From Lachnospira sp. UBA4346 (lineage in GTDB: Bacteria; Bacillota; Clostridia; Lachnospirales; Lachnospiraceae): a stretch of DNA of 64,000 nucleotides. The notes under the pieces were generated by a model, which saw only the letters and a list, made by a program, of their open reading frames with translations, was not told the origin of the DNA and made no database searches. Each line of letters opens with the position of its first letter. Position 1 is the stretch's first letter. Below are positions 53,780 to 63,224 of this stretch, piece after piece. The translations under genes and the position numbers were made by a program. The stretch lies in NCBI GenBank assembly GCA_002394205.1, contig DGTC01000055.1:1-64000 (forward strand), in the 5' to 3' direction.

Positions 53780-55690
53780 TTAGTTCGCTTTTCTCTTCTT
53801 CCATATTGAAAACTTTAATACAAGAAGAACCATTAATGCGAATACGATTAAGCTGCAAATATCTGCAACTGGTGCTGAAAGATTCAATACTTCTGTAAGA
53901 TCAATTGCCTGATCTACACCTACAACTGCTAAGAGGGCAAGTAAGATACCTACAAGACCTTCTCCGGCAATCATACCTGAGCAGTAAAGAATACCGTCTG
54001 TAATAATAGCTTCCTTTTCTTTCTCTTCTCTCTTCATCTTATCAAATACAAGTCTTACGATACCACCGACCATAATACAAGCATTCAACTGAATTGGAAG
54101 ATAAATACCAATTGCAAATGGAAGTACTGGAATTCCAATAATTTCAATAATAATTGCAATACAAGCACCGATTAATACCAATCCCCAAGGAAGGTTGCTG
54201 TCCATAACACCTTCGATGATCATCTTCATTAATGTAGCCTGTGGAGCTGCCAATTCCTTAGAACCGAATCCCCAAGCTGAATCTAAGATATATAATGTAC
54301 CACCGATTGCAAGAGCTGATACAAGTACACCAACTAATTCACCGTACTGCTGCTTCTTTGGTGTAGCACCAAGAAGGTAACCTGTCTTTAAATCCTGTGA
54401 AGCATCTCCGGCGATTGCTGCTACGATACATACGATAGAACCGATTGCGATTGCACCCTGCATACCATGAGCACCTGTATCACCTGTTACTTTAAGGATG
54501 ATTGTTGTAAATAATAATGTAGCAATTGCCATACCTGATACCGGGTTGTTACTGCTTCCTACTAAACCAACCATTCTTGAAGAAACAGTTGCAAAGAAGA
54601 AACCAAAAATAACAACAAGGATTGCACCAATAAGTGATACCGGAATAGAAGGTGCTAACCAGATTACAACTGTAAGAACAGCAATAGAAATCAAAAGATA
54701 GTTCATCTTGATATCCTGTGCTGTACGTTCTGAACTTGTGTTGCTTGAACCCTTCATTGACTTTAATGCATCACGGAATGTACGAACGATTAACGGTAAT
54801 GACTTAATTAAGCTGATAATACCACCTGCTGCAAGTGCACCGGCACCGATATAACGGATATATGAACTCCAGATACCACTTGCACCATTTTCAGCAAAAA
54901 TTTCACCGATTGCTACTGTTCCCGGATATAATACAAGGTCTGATCCAAATAATACGATTAATGGAATCAATACCATCCAGCTCAGTAAACTACCTGCGAA
55001 CATGTATGATGAAATACGTGGACCACAAATATAACCTACACTGAATACAGCTGGGTAAATCTGTGTTCCGATTTCGCCTGAATATCCCTTAAATCTTAAT
55101 GATACTTCACTAGGTACTGCCTTTAAACCATCTACTACGAACTTAAATGCAGCTGCAATTCCCATACCGGCAAATACAGTTGAAGCACTAGCTCCACCTT
55201 CTTCACCTGCAAGAAGAACTTCTGCACAAGCTGTTCCTTCCGGATAAGGAAGTGTTCCATGTTCTTTTACGATCAATGCATTTCTTAACGGAACCATGAA
55301 TAATACACCAAGTAAACCACCGATTAATGCGATCAATGTAATCTCTAAAATACTTGGCTTATCCATCTTGCCTTCTGCTGCCCATAAAAACAACGCAGGA
55401 AGTGTAAAGATTGCACCGGCTGCAAGTGATTCACCGGCAGAACCGATTGTCTGTACTAAGTTACTTTCAAGAATAGAGTTCTTCTTCATTACGACACGAA
55501 TAACTCCCATTGCAATAACTGCTGCCGGAATAGAAGCAGATACTGTCATACCAACTCTTAAACCTAAATAAGCGTTGGCGGCACCAAATATAACAGCAAG
55601 AAGAATACCCATAACGATTGATGTTACTGTAACCTCTGGAGTAATCTTATCTGCTGGAATATATGGCTTGAATTCATTTTTTTCTCCCAT
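53780..55690 (-). CDS. OPT-family oligopeptide transporter
   Basis: 636 residues with about 14-16 hydrophobic helices. Family hallmarks are GAANAYLGLRVGMTVSASIP, GTLPYPEGTACAEVLLAGEE, SVGYICGPRISSYMFAGSLL, AGDASQDLKTGYLLGATPKK and GIPVLPFAIGIYLPIQLNA. The OPT family carries oligopeptides or metal-siderophore-type substrates by proton coupling; bacterial members are mostly uncharacterised but are expected to take up peptides. AGAAGGAG precedes the ATG. It is transcribed alone. Confidence 0.95.
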   Translation of the reverse strand: MGEKNEFKPYIPADKITPEVTVTSIVMGILLAVIFGAANAYLGLRVGMTVSASIPAAVIAMGVIRVVMKKNSILESNLVQTIGSAGESLAAGAIFTLPALFLWAAEGKMDKPSILEITLIALIGGLLGVLFMVPLRNALIVKEHGTLPYPEGTACAEVLLAGEEGGASASTVFAGMGIAAAFKFVVDGLKAVPSEVSLRFKGYSGEIGTQIYPAVFSVGYICGPRISSYMFAGSLLSWMVLIPLIVLFGSDLVLYPGTVAIGEIFAENGASGIWSSYIRYIGAGALAAGGIISLIKSLPLIVRTFRDALKSMKGSSNTSSERTAQDIKMNYLLISIAVLTVVIWLAPSIPVSLIGAILVVIFGFFFATVSSRMVGLVGSSNNPVSGMAIATLLFTTIILKVTGDTGAHGMQGAIAIGSIVCIVAAIAGDASQDLKTGYLLGATPKKQQYGELVGVLVSALAIGGTLYILDSAWGFGSKELAAPQATLMKMIIEGVMDSNLPWGLVLIGACIAIIIEIIGIPVLPFAIGIYLPIQLNACIMVGGIVRLVFDKMKREEKEKEAIITDGILYCSGMIAGEGLVGILLALLAVVGVDQAIDLTEVLNLSAPVADICSLIVFALMVLLVLKFSIWKKRKAN

Positions 55691-55836
55691 AGTCTATACT
55701 CCTTCTTTGTATGTCTATCTGCACTATGATACACAAAAATAGGCAAATATGCAAGACACTACGGGCACTTTTCTGCATTAAATTTATAAAATTGTAACGC
55801 GTTCCACTTATAAGACCCTAAATAGTGATACTTTCA

Positions 55837-57192
55837 CTATACTAATCCTGAAATCAGAATAAAAAGGATTAAAACCGGTAATACAAACTGGAAATACGGC
55901 TTGAGCCATTTTGGCATCTTAAATCCATTTCCGATATTCACTTCTTCTATATAATTGTCAAATCCCCAACCCAATTTTGTTACACAGAATAATAAGAAAA
56001 TCAGGGAACCAATTGGTAATAACAGATTACTTACAATAAAGTCTTCGCTGTCTAAAATATCCCTTCCGCCAATAATATGTACACCTGATAACAAATTATA
56101 TCCCAATGCACATGGTAACGAAGCAATAAACATCACAATAAAATTGATGATAACAGATTTTATTCTGCTAATTTTGAAATTATCTATCACACTTGCAATC
56201 AGATTTTCAAATACGGCTGTTACTGTTGAAAAACTTGCAAAGGACATAAATACAAAAAATAATGTTCCCCAAATACGTCCGCCCGGCATATTAACAAATA
56301 CCTGTGGCAATGTAATAAAGATTAAAGACGGTCCCTGATTTGGTGCAATATCAAAACTAAAGCAGGCTGGGAAAATAATCAAACCTGACAAAAGTGCAAC
56401 AAATGTATCTAACAGACCGATTCGAACAGCTTCACCGCCTAATGTCTGTTTCTTATCCATATAACTACCAAAAATCTCTAATGCACCAACACCGAGGCTT
56501 AATGTAAAGAACGCCTGATTCATGGCTGCTACAATCACATGACCGATGCCAACCTGTCTTGCTGATGCAAGATTTGGCTTCAAATAAAAGGCTACACCTT
56601 CCTTTGCGCCCGGTAAAATCAAACTGTGTCCTGCGAGAACGACAATCAATGCAAGCAATCCAAGCATCATAAACTTGTTTACTTTTTCAAGACCACCCTG
56701 TACGCCAAAACTTAAAACAGCAAATCCAAATACAACGGTAATTCCCATAAATAATACCATTTCTACCGGATTATCAAGCAAATTCGTAAATACCTCTGAT
56801 ACCTGTTCTGTAGACATACCGTCAAATGTTCCTGTTATGAATTTCCAGGCATATGCAAGCATCCAACCGGAAACAGTTGTATAATACATCATCAGCATGT
56901 AACATCCGAGGTTACATATCCAACCATGTAAATGCCATTTCTGACCTTCTTTTTCAAGTTTCTTATAACCTAATACCGCACTCTGACCTGATGCTCTTCC
57001 GACTGCAAATTCCATTGTCATAACCGGAATTCCCATCGTAATTAAAAACAGCAGGTAAAACAGTACGAATATCGCACCACCATTTGCACCTGCTACATAC
57101 GGAAACTTCCATACGTTTCCAATACCGATTGCGCACCCTGCGCTCACTAAAATAAATCCTAATCTCGACTGAAAGCCTTCTCTTTGTTCCAT
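55837..57192 (-). CDS. SNF-family sodium-dependent amino acid symporter
   Basis: About 451 residues from ATG 57192 (AAGGGAG eight bases upstream). It shows the LeuT-type signature at the first helix (AGCAIGIGNVWKFPYVAGAN), the second-helix MGIPVMTMEFAVGRASGQSA, the FFTLSLGVGALEIFGSYM core and SFASFSTVTAVFENLIASVI. About 11-12 membrane helices are predicted. It resembles bacterial tryptophan, alanine or serine carriers such as MhsT and TnaT, but the substrate cannot be read. The next gene upstream (Crp/Fnr-type) diverges. Confidence 0.93.
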   Translation of the reverse strand: MEQREGFQSRLGFILVSAGCAIGIGNVWKFPYVAGANGGAIFVLFYLLFLITMGIPVMTMEFAVGRASGQSAVLGYKKLEKEGQKWHLHGWICNLGCYMLMMYYTTVSGWMLAYAWKFITGTFDGMSTEQVSEVFTNLLDNPVEMVLFMGITVVFGFAVLSFGVQGGLEKVNKFMMLGLLALIVVLAGHSLILPGAKEGVAFYLKPNLASARQVGIGHVIVAAMNQAFFTLSLGVGALEIFGSYMDKKQTLGGEAVRIGLLDTFVALLSGLIIFPACFSFDIAPNQGPSLIFITLPQVFVNMPGGRIWGTLFFVFMSFASFSTVTAVFENLIASVIDNFKISRIKSVIINFIVMFIASLPCALGYNLLSGVHIIGGRDILDSEDFIVSNLLLPIGSLIFLLFCVTKLGWGFDNYIEEVNIGNGFKMPKWLKPYFQFVLPVLILFILISGLV

Positions 57193-57311
57193 TGTTTCTC
57201 CCTTAAATGTATATATTTTCATTTATTATATCAATTTTTAATAAGATACGCAATCTGGGAATCAGGAATTTTGCAAACGTATTTCAGCTTGTTTTCTATA
57301 ATTTTCGCCCC

Positions 57312-57341
57312 TTGACCGAAGCATAAATATCTCTATATAAT
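57312..57341 (+). promoter_or_regulatory. Promoter of the Crp/Fnr-type regulator
   Basis: TTGACC (57312-57317), 18 bases, TATAAT (57336-57341). It lies about 40 bases upstream of the start codon at 57382. Confidence 0.7.
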
Positions 57342-57381
57342 AATACTGCTATTATGATTTTATATGCAGAAAGGATTGCAA

Positions 57382-58047
57382 ATGAAACAATATATTCCAC
57401 TTCTAAAAAATACGAACATGTTCCACGGTATTACAGAAACAGAAATTGCCAGTATGTTAGGCTGTCTTGGTGCACGTGTCGTTTCCTATAAAAAAAATGA
57501 ATATATCCTGCGACACGGAGATTCCGTACACTCTATCGGTATGGTTTTGTCAGGCATTGCCCTGATTGAACAGGAAGACGTATGGGGAAACCGCAATATT
57601 ATTTCTGAAATCACCCCCGGAATCTTATATGCGGAAAGCTATGCCTGTCTGTCTCAGATGCCCGCTGAAATCAGCGTTTTAGCCAGTGAAGATACAATGG
57701 TTATGCAATTTGATATGCAGCGCGTCTTAACGACCTGTTCTTCCTCCTGTCATTTTCATAACCGCCTGATTCAGAATCTGCTCGGAACGATTGCACGAAA
57801 AAATGTGCAGCTCACGAAAAAAATGGAATATATCTCTAAAAAGACGATTCGTGAAAAGCTCTTAGCTTATTTGTCTACGGAATCACTAAAAAATAATTCT
57901 GCTTCGTTTAAAATTTCTTTTAACCGTCAGGAACTCGCAGATTATCTATGTGTTGACCGCAGTGCGCTCTCAAACGAAATTAGTAAACTGCAAAAAGAAG
58001 GTGTTATTGCCTGCCAAAAGTGTCAGTTTACGATTCTAAATCAATAA
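57382..58047 (+). CDS. Crp/Fnr-family transcriptional regulator
   Basis: About 221 residues. The effector-binding barrel (about 1-125) shows MFHGITETEIASMLGCLGAR, YILRHGDSVHSIGMVLSGIA and SEITPGILYAESYACL. The long dimerisation helix is followed by the HTH (about 160-215: FKISFNRQELADYLCVDRSA, LSNEISKLQKEGVI). No Fnr Cys cluster is present at the N-terminus, so it is not an FeS-type Fnr; the ligand is unknown. ATG 57382 has AAGGA eight bases upstream and is preferred to the ATG 18 bases earlier. It diverges from the SNF symporter gene. Confidence 0.92.
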   Translation: MKQYIPLLKNTNMFHGITETEIASMLGCLGARVVSYKKNEYILRHGDSVHSIGMVLSGIALIEQEDVWGNRNIISEITPGILYAESYACLSQMPAEISVLASEDTMVMQFDMQRVLTTCSSSCHFHNRLIQNLLGTIARKNVQLTKKMEYISKKTIREKLLAYLSTESLKNNSASFKISFNRQELADYLCVDRSALSNEISKLQKEGVIACQKCQFTILNQ

Positions 58048-58064
58048 ATTTTCATAAATTGGAT

Positions 58065-58115
58065 TCCGGTGTCAAAAGATACCGCAAAACATACTATGCA
58101 CCTTTTGACACCGGA
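58065..58115. terminator. Bidirectional terminator between convergent genes
   Basis: TCCGGTGTCAAAAG (58065-58078) and CTTTTGACACCGGA (58102-58115) are perfect complements. They serve both the plus-strand regulator (stop 58047) and the minus-strand Nudix gene (stop 58120). Confidence 0.85.
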
Positions 58116-58119
58116 TTGA

Positions 58120-58620
58120 TTATTCTTGATGTTTCTTCAACCAGTGCAGTAAAAACTGTTCCGCAAGACTGTTTTTCAAAATATTTTTTTTCGCATCTTC
58201 AATCGAATACCAGTGAATCGCATCGATTTCATCATTGGTCTTTGAAAGATCATCAGAATCTACCACACATGCAAAATTAACCATAAGTGTGTTACTCGGT
58301 TCATAATAACTGCTCTCATTATATGTCATAAGCCGCACATTTAACCCTAATTCTTCTTTGATTTCTCTTTTTACCGTTTCCTCAACACTTTCTCCGATAT
58401 TCACATACCCGGCTACTAATATATTATTTTTATTACCATACTGCTGAATTAATGCAATTTTATTCCTATCCGGATGATATACAATTGCGCTCATCGCCAC
58501 ATTATACATCCGAAACCGAAATGCGTTACATTTTTCACAAAATGGAATTTCACCTTCATTTTCTAAATATTTCAACATCAGTTTGCTGCCACAAATCTGA
58601 CAATAACCAGATTCTGCCAT
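58120..58620 (-). CDS. Nudix hydrolase with N-terminal zinc ribbon (NudC-like)
   Basis: 166 residues. The zinc ribbon CQIC (about 7-10) and CEKC (about 28-31) precedes the Nudix domain. The complete Nudix box GYVNIGESVEETVKREIKEE and LGL fits GX5EX7REUXEEXGU. The organisation resembles NADH pyrophosphatase NudC, which acts on NAD(H) and on NAD-capped RNA, but at 166 residues it lacks NudC's N-terminal domain and the SQPWPFPxS motif is not seen. The substrate is therefore uncertain. AAAAGGAGA precedes the ATG. Confidence 0.9.
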   Translation of the reverse strand: MAESGYCQICGSKLMLKYLENEGEIPFCEKCNAFRFRMYNVAMSAIVYHPDRNKIALIQQYGNKNNILVAGYVNIGESVEETVKREIKEELGLNVRLMTYNESSYYEPSNTLMVNFACVVDSDDLSKTNDEIDAIHWYSIEDAKKNILKNSLAEQFLLHWLKKHQE

Positions 58621-58713
58621 ACGTTCTCCTTTTGCGCCTGCACTGTCTTCTTACAACATCATTGATTATAATTTTTAATATTTTAGTAATAATTCCTAAA
58701 ATAAACAACTCTA

Positions 58714-59355
58714 TTATCCACGAATCTTCTTTACAAGTTCACAAGCTTCCTGTGTAAGTTCCTTAATCTTGTCAAATTCGCCGGCTTTGATTAAATCGCC
58801 TTTTACCATCCATGAACCGCCACAGCAGTAAATATTTTTATCACGTAAGAATTCTTCTATAGATGACGCATTGATTCCACCTGTCGGCATAATCTTTACC
58901 ATTGTGTAAGCTGCACACATTGCATCAATCATCTTCACACCGCCTGCTGCTGTTGCAGGGAAGAATTTCACTCTTGTCAATCCTCTCTTTACAGCCTGTG
59001 CCATTTCTGACGGTGTCTGCAATCCAGGGCATACCGGAATATTTTTAGAGATACAGTAATCTACAATTTCCGGATCAAATCCCGGTGCAACAATCATCTC
59101 CGCTCCGGCTGCAACAGCTCTGTCTACCTGTTCTGTCGTCAAAACAGTTCCTGCAATCAAAAACATTTCTGGGTATGCAGCTTTCATTGCCTTAATAGAT
59201 TCTTCCGCAGCATCTGTACGAAATGTAACTTCAGCTACCGGAAGTCCGCCTTCTACCAATGCCTTTGCAAGCGGCAACGCATCTTTTACATCATTTAATA
59301 CAACGACCGGAATCACACCAAACTGCTCTAATTTTTCATTTTGTACTTCAAACAT
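58714..59355 (-). CDS. eda: KDPG/KHG aldolase
   Basis: 213 residues from ATG 59355 (AAGGAG seven bases upstream). It cleaves 2-keto-3-deoxy-6-phosphogluconate to pyruvate and glyceraldehyde-3-phosphate. The catalytic Glu lies in PVAEVTFRT, the Schiff-base Lys in RVKFFPATAAGG, and phosphate binding in IMPTGGINASSIEEF. It is the final step of the galacturonate/uronate route, which fits the pectinase encoded at 16.8-22 kb. It is transcribed divergently from a LysR gene, 118 bases apart, with an LTTR-like operator between. Confidence 0.95.
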   Translation of the reverse strand: MFEVQNEKLEQFGVIPVVVLNDVKDALPLAKALVEGGLPVAEVTFRTDAAEESIKAMKAAYPEMFLIAGTVLTTEQVDRAVAAGAEMIVAPGFDPEIVDYCISKNIPVCPGLQTPSEMAQAVKRGLTRVKFFPATAAGGVKMIDAMCAAYTMVKIMPTGGINASSIEEFLRDKNIYCCGGSWMVKGDLIKAGEFDKIKELTQEACELVKKIRG

Positions 59356-59431
59356 ATCAAAACTCCTTTTTATACTCTCTATTAAATTGAACCAAATATA
59401 CACACCGTCATCAAAATCCCTTGTGTTCTCT

Positions 59432-59447
59432 TATATCCTCTGATATA
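59432..59447. promoter_or_regulatory. Candidate LysR operator between eda and lysR
   Basis: TATATC-CTCT-GATATA is a 6-4-6 inverted repeat with the T-N11-A spacing of LysR-type sites. It lies midway in the divergent control region. Confidence 0.5.
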
Positions 59448-59473
59448 GTTTTAACAAAAAGGAGTATTTCCAT

Positions 59474-60415
59474 ATGACGTTACAAACTTTACATTACGTT
59501 ATTGTAATTGCTAAATATAAATCATTCTCACAGGCCGCCAAATCCTTATATCTTTCACAATCCACACTTTCTTTGGCTGTAAAAGATTTAGAAGACGAAC
59601 TTGGTATCCGAATATTTCTTCGCAACAACCGTGGTGTTGATGTAACCGTCGAAGGCGAAGATTTTATTACTTATGCAAAAGATATTCTAGACCGTTCAAA
59701 TCTTTTGGCTCTGCGCTATAAAGACCATACTGCCATACAGACTTGCTTTTCTGTATCAACACAGCATCTTCCTTACGCAATTCGTGCTTTTCAACATCTG
59801 ATTGTGAAGAATTTCCCAAATAAATTTGACATTGCCATCCGCGAAACAGCGACCAGCAACGTCTTATATGATGTCAGCACCGGAAAAAGTGAAATCGGTG
59901 TTCTTGCCATTTCTGAATCCCATATGCCACTGCTTGAAAAGGCATTTCAGACATATCATTTAGAATTCGTAGAACTCGCAAAACTCTCCACTTATGTATT
60001 TTTGCGCAGGCAGCATGCGCTTGCAAAACGTTCATCCATCTGTATAGGCGATTTGCAAAGCTATCCATTTGTCACTTATGAACAGGCTGATTCTCCCAAA
60101 TACTATACCGAAGAGGCATTGCTTCTTCGTCCGTTTGAGAAAACAATCCATGTTTCAGACCGTGCATCTAAACTTCTGTTAATCCGAAATACCGATGCCT
60201 TTAGTATCGGTGTAGACCTTCCAAATTTCAACACGGACATCTATTTTTCGGAAAAAGAAACTGAACTCGTTGCCATTCCGCTGGCTGATGAATCTTCTAC
60301 CGTAACTACCGGATATATTCATCAACAACAGCAAACAAACAGCGATATTTGCTCACATTATATTCTGCAATTGAAAAAACAGATTGCACAATTACAACTT
60401 CCGCAACTGCATTAG
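59474..60415 (+). CDS. LysR-family regulator divergent from eda
   Basis: 313 residues: HTH (LQTLHYVIVIAKYKSFSQAA, KSLYLSQSTLSLAVKDLEDE, LGIRIFLRNN) and an effector domain of about 215 residues (about 90-305). AAAAAGGAG lies about ten bases before the ATG. Divergent placement suggests control of eda, probably by a sugar acid intermediate. Its family resembles CysL/GltC-like regulators only in general form. Confidence 0.93.
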   Translation: MTLQTLHYVIVIAKYKSFSQAAKSLYLSQSTLSLAVKDLEDELGIRIFLRNNRGVDVTVEGEDFITYAKDILDRSNLLALRYKDHTAIQTCFSVSTQHLPYAIRAFQHLIVKNFPNKFDIAIRETATSNVLYDVSTGKSEIGVLAISESHMPLLEKAFQTYHLEFVELAKLSTYVFLRRQHALAKRSSICIGDLQSYPFVTYEQADSPKYYTEEALLLRPFEKTIHVSDRASKLLLIRNTDAFSIGVDLPNFNTDIYFSEKETELVAIPLADESSTVTTGYIHQQQQTNSDICSHYILQLKKQIAQLQLPQLH

Positions 60416-60560
60416 CTGTGTACAAATGGTATTTTATCGTGTATTCTCTGTGATTTCAATAAGTTATGACTATCTCGCCATTTGAATTGTGATACATCTG
60501 CTATCATTTTTTTTAATATCAAATCTCTTTCTATATAGAATCAATTTTCAATACATTTAA

Positions 60561-60625
60561 AAAGAAGGAACTGTCTGTACGAAACACTTCTATGAAGACG
60601 TTTCTATACAGCCTGTTCCTTCTTT
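60561..60625. terminator. Long hairpin terminator between lysR and the anti-sigma gene
   Basis: AAAGAAGGAAC (60561-60571) pairs with GTTCCTTCTTT (60615-60625), and an inner TGTAC.GAAAC / GTTTC.ATACA stem extends it, followed by T-rich sequence on both strands. It separates convergent genes ending at 60415 and 60692. Confidence 0.75.
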
Positions 60626-60691
60626 GATTTTTATATTTTCTGTTTTACATCAAGCGTTTTATGAAACATTTTTTAATCATTTATAAACCTG

Positions 60692-62356
60692 CTACTGTTC
60701 ATAAATTACAGAACCATGCCACTCAATACGCTCTATGTCACTTACTTCAATAATGGTATCAAATCCCCAGGAATAATTCATATTACCCGTATAGGAATTA
60801 CCGACTCCGCCATATGCCTTCTTTGTAGCCGGAACAACTTTTCCATTCTTTAAATAAGCAACCGGTGCAAAATCATTCTGAAATCCAAAAGATTTTGACG
60901 GATCTGAATTGTTATTAACTGATGAAAAACGTCCTTCAATCTTAAGCATTGAACTCTGAATATCAATACTCTGAATCGTTAATTCTTCACCGTTATTTGT
61001 ACTTGTGACAACAACCGGTGTCTCTGAGTGAATTTCTCTGGCAACATCATTCACATCTAATGCCAATTCAATACTGTCCGTATTGGTCATTTCAATCGAT
61101 GCGCTCTGTGCAAGACCTTTTAATTGAAGATGTGATAAATGTTCCTTATTGGTATCAAAATACACACCATCATTGGTCTGTGAAAATGTTAAATCAGCAT
61201 TGACATTATAGACCAATTGAATTCTTCCATCTTCTAACTCCGAAATACTATATCGCTCACTTGCACCTGATACATCATTCTGAAATGTCAGTTTTCTCAA
61301 ATCTTCTTTTGCCTCTGCACTATCACACACAATTGTCATATAAAACGCCTGTGTATTGCGATGCGACTTTGTTTTATAAAATCCCATATTATCAATATAA
61401 CAGCCCGGATATGCATTTGAAAAAACGATATGCTGTGAACCCGGCTGCAAAACATACTCATCATTGCTCAAATTTGATGTAGCCTTATGCAGTGCAAACT
61501 GAGATGCATCTGCAAGTGAACCGGCATCTGTAATTGCTGCAATATTATCAAAGGTAAACTGAATATCCTCAAACTTCGTATAATCTGTACCAAAATTAGA
61601 AAACTGAAATTTTACTTTTCTGCCTTCTAATGTATCTACATTGTAATTATCATAAACCAGCTGATATACAATTCTATCCGGTGTTGTTTCCGTACTGACC
61701 GGCATCATACTGCATGAACGTCCTCTTACCTCTGAACCTTCAATCAATAACCCACGATCCTGTTTTTTCGCATTTGGATTATAACTATTCTGCATTGCTC
61801 CATTCACACGTACCTTTTCATAATCGCCATCATCAAGTGCTATTCCAATATCATAAAATCCACTTCTTGCAATACTTGCAACTTTATTCTCATCTTCTTC
61901 AAATAATGCAGAACCGTCGGTACTTGTTACAACAACACTTGCTGTAATTCGATGCTTCTCTGCCTTATAAGCTCCCATCGTCACTGTGATATCTTTATTC
62001 TGTACAACTTCGTTTGCCTCTTTCAAAATCGCACCATTTTCTTTCGCTCCCTGCAATACATCTAAACCAGCTGCTGTATTTTTCCACTGATAATCATTAT
62101 TTTTAGAACGCTGGACCGTATTATATGCAAATACACTTCCAACTGATACAACTGTAATCACTGCCGCTGCAGCCGCAACCTGTGTAACAAATTTCCTGCT
62201 ATTTCGTCTTGTATTCTTTTTAACTGTCCTATGTTCCCCTATCTGTTCCCGGCTCTGAATCAAATCAACCTGTTTTAATGTATCCTGAATCCAGTCTTCA
62301 CTCGTATGGATTTCTTCTAATTCAGTCCGCAACGCATCTTGTAAGTCTTTATCCAT
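60692..62356 (-). CDS. Anti-sigma factor, DUF4179-like, with extracellular domain
   Basis: 554 residues. A cytosolic N-terminal region (1-52: MDKDLQDALRTELEEIHTSE) suits sigma binding. A single membrane helix (about 54-80, VTQVAAAAAVITVVSVGSVFA) and an extracellular beta-rich region with DUF4179-like motifs (about 110-250 and 310-540) follow. It lies 91 bases behind the ECF sigma gene, so it should bind and hold that sigma until a cell-envelope signal arrives. No regulated-proteolysis site can be assigned by eye. AAAGGAAGGG precedes the ATG. Confidence 0.85.
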   Translation of the reverse strand: MDKDLQDALRTELEEIHTSEDWIQDTLKQVDLIQSREQIGEHRTVKKNTRRNSRKFVTQVAAAAAVITVVSVGSVFAYNTVQRSKNNDYQWKNTAAGLDVLQGAKENGAILKEANEVVQNKDITVTMGAYKAEKHRITASVVVTSTDGSALFEEDENKVASIARSGFYDIGIALDDGDYEKVRVNGAMQNSYNPNAKKQDRGLLIEGSEVRGRSCSMMPVSTETTPDRIVYQLVYDNYNVDTLEGRKVKFQFSNFGTDYTKFEDIQFTFDNIAAITDAGSLADASQFALHKATSNLSNDEYVLQPGSQHIVFSNAYPGCYIDNMGFYKTKSHRNTQAFYMTIVCDSAEAKEDLRKLTFQNDVSGASERYSISELEDGRIQLVYNVNADLTFSQTNDGVYFDTNKEHLSHLQLKGLAQSASIEMTNTDSIELALDVNDVAREIHSETPVVVTSTNNGEELTIQSIDIQSSMLKIEGRFSSVNNNSDPSKSFGFQNDFAPVAYLKNGKVVPATKKAYGGVGNSYTGNMNYSWGFDTIIEVSDIERIEWHGSVIYEQ

Positions 62357-62446
62357 TCTAATCCCTTCCTTTCATTTATTTCACTTCAACAAATCCCCAT
62401 CTGTTATCTTCGTTATTATTTTCACGGGCATTTGCATTTCCCCTCA

Positions 62447-62998
62447 TTAACTGACAATATGAAACTCCTGTATTACCTGCTCGTTTTTTTCTTTCCGTAA
62501 CCGCTGCTCTAACTTTTTTCTTCCTCTTGATAACCGTGTCTTAACAGTCCCCTCCGGCAAATCCAAAAAATCTGCAATCTCTTTTACCGTTCTTTCTTCA
62601 TAGTAATACAAATACACCACCTGACGATATTTGTATGGAAGTTTCTGCAACTCCTCCACCACGGAATCTGTCTGTGTACTTTCATTCTCCATATATGTTT
62701 CTTCCTTTTCATAGGCTGAAACATCCTCTGACAATGTCATTTTCTTCTTCCAGCTCTGTCTGGCACAATCAATACATTCATTCATCGTTACACGAAGCAG
62801 CCAGGCTTTGAGATGTTGCTCTGTTTCAAATGTCTTCTCACTTGTATACAATTTAATAAATACATTCTGAAAACAGTCCTTTGCATCTTCTTCATTATCA
62901 CAATGTATGATGCATGCTCTCGTTACCATATCGGCAAATGTACGAAGGCACTGTTCATATGTTAATCCCGCATACTGATTCTTTTCCTGTTGTTTCAA
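62447..62998 (-). CDS. ECF-type sigma factor
   Basis: 183 residues. Sigma-2 region: ACIIHCDNEEDAKDCFQNVF, KLYTS, HLKAWLLRVTMNECIDCARQ. Sigma-4 region: LPYKYRQVVYLYYYEERTV, KEIADFLDLPEGTVKTRLSR. The acidic insert (about 88-110) between domains is typical. The frame begins with TTG at 62998, with AGGGG seven bases upstream. No ATG precedes the conserved sequence, so a TTG start is likely. An ECF-type promoter (TGAAAC-18-CGTATA) lies just upstream, suggesting autoregulation. Confidence 0.93.
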   Translation of the reverse strand: MKQQEKNQYAGLTYEQCLRTFADMVTRACIIHCDNEEDAKDCFQNVFIKLYTSEKTFETEQHLKAWLLRVTMNECIDCARQSWKKKMTLSEDVSAYEKEETYMENESTQTDSVVEELQKLPYKYRQVVYLYYYEERTVKEIADFLDLPEGTVKTRLSRGRKKLEQRLRKEKNEQVIQEFHIVS

Positions 62999-63045
62999 TA
63001 CTTCACCCCTCTCCTTTTTTCGCTTTTGTATCGCTTTCTACTTTA

Positions 63046-63075
63046 TATACGTTTTGTTGCCGTTGGTAGGTTTCA
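63046..63075 (-). promoter_or_regulatory. ECF-type promoter of the sigma operon
   Basis: On the minus strand TGAAAC (63075-63070), 18 bases, CGTATA (63051-63046). This resembles the GAAAC/CGT promoters of SigM- and SigW-type ECF sigma factors. Confidence 0.5.
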
Positions 63076-63144
63076 AAATATAATTTTTATTTTTTATTCT
63101 TGAATAAAAATTGAATAAAAATAAAAATTTTCTTCCAAAGAAAA

Positions 63145-63182
63145 AGCACAGAACAAAAGTATTTTCACTTTCATTCTGTGCT
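63145..63182 (-). terminator. Terminator after the 63.2-kb gene
   Basis: AGCACAGAA (63145-63153) pairs with TTCTGTGCT (63174-63182), followed on the minus strand by TTTTCTTT. The gene stop is at 63225. Confidence 0.78.
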
Positions 63183-63224
63183 GTTATCTATCCTTACAAT
63201 CCTATATTTCATAGGATTCTATGG

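Noticed and set aside
55823..55839. TAGTGA/TCACTA hairpin after the SNF symporter gene as a terminator
   Set aside because: The stem is six bases, overlaps the stop codon and has no T tract.
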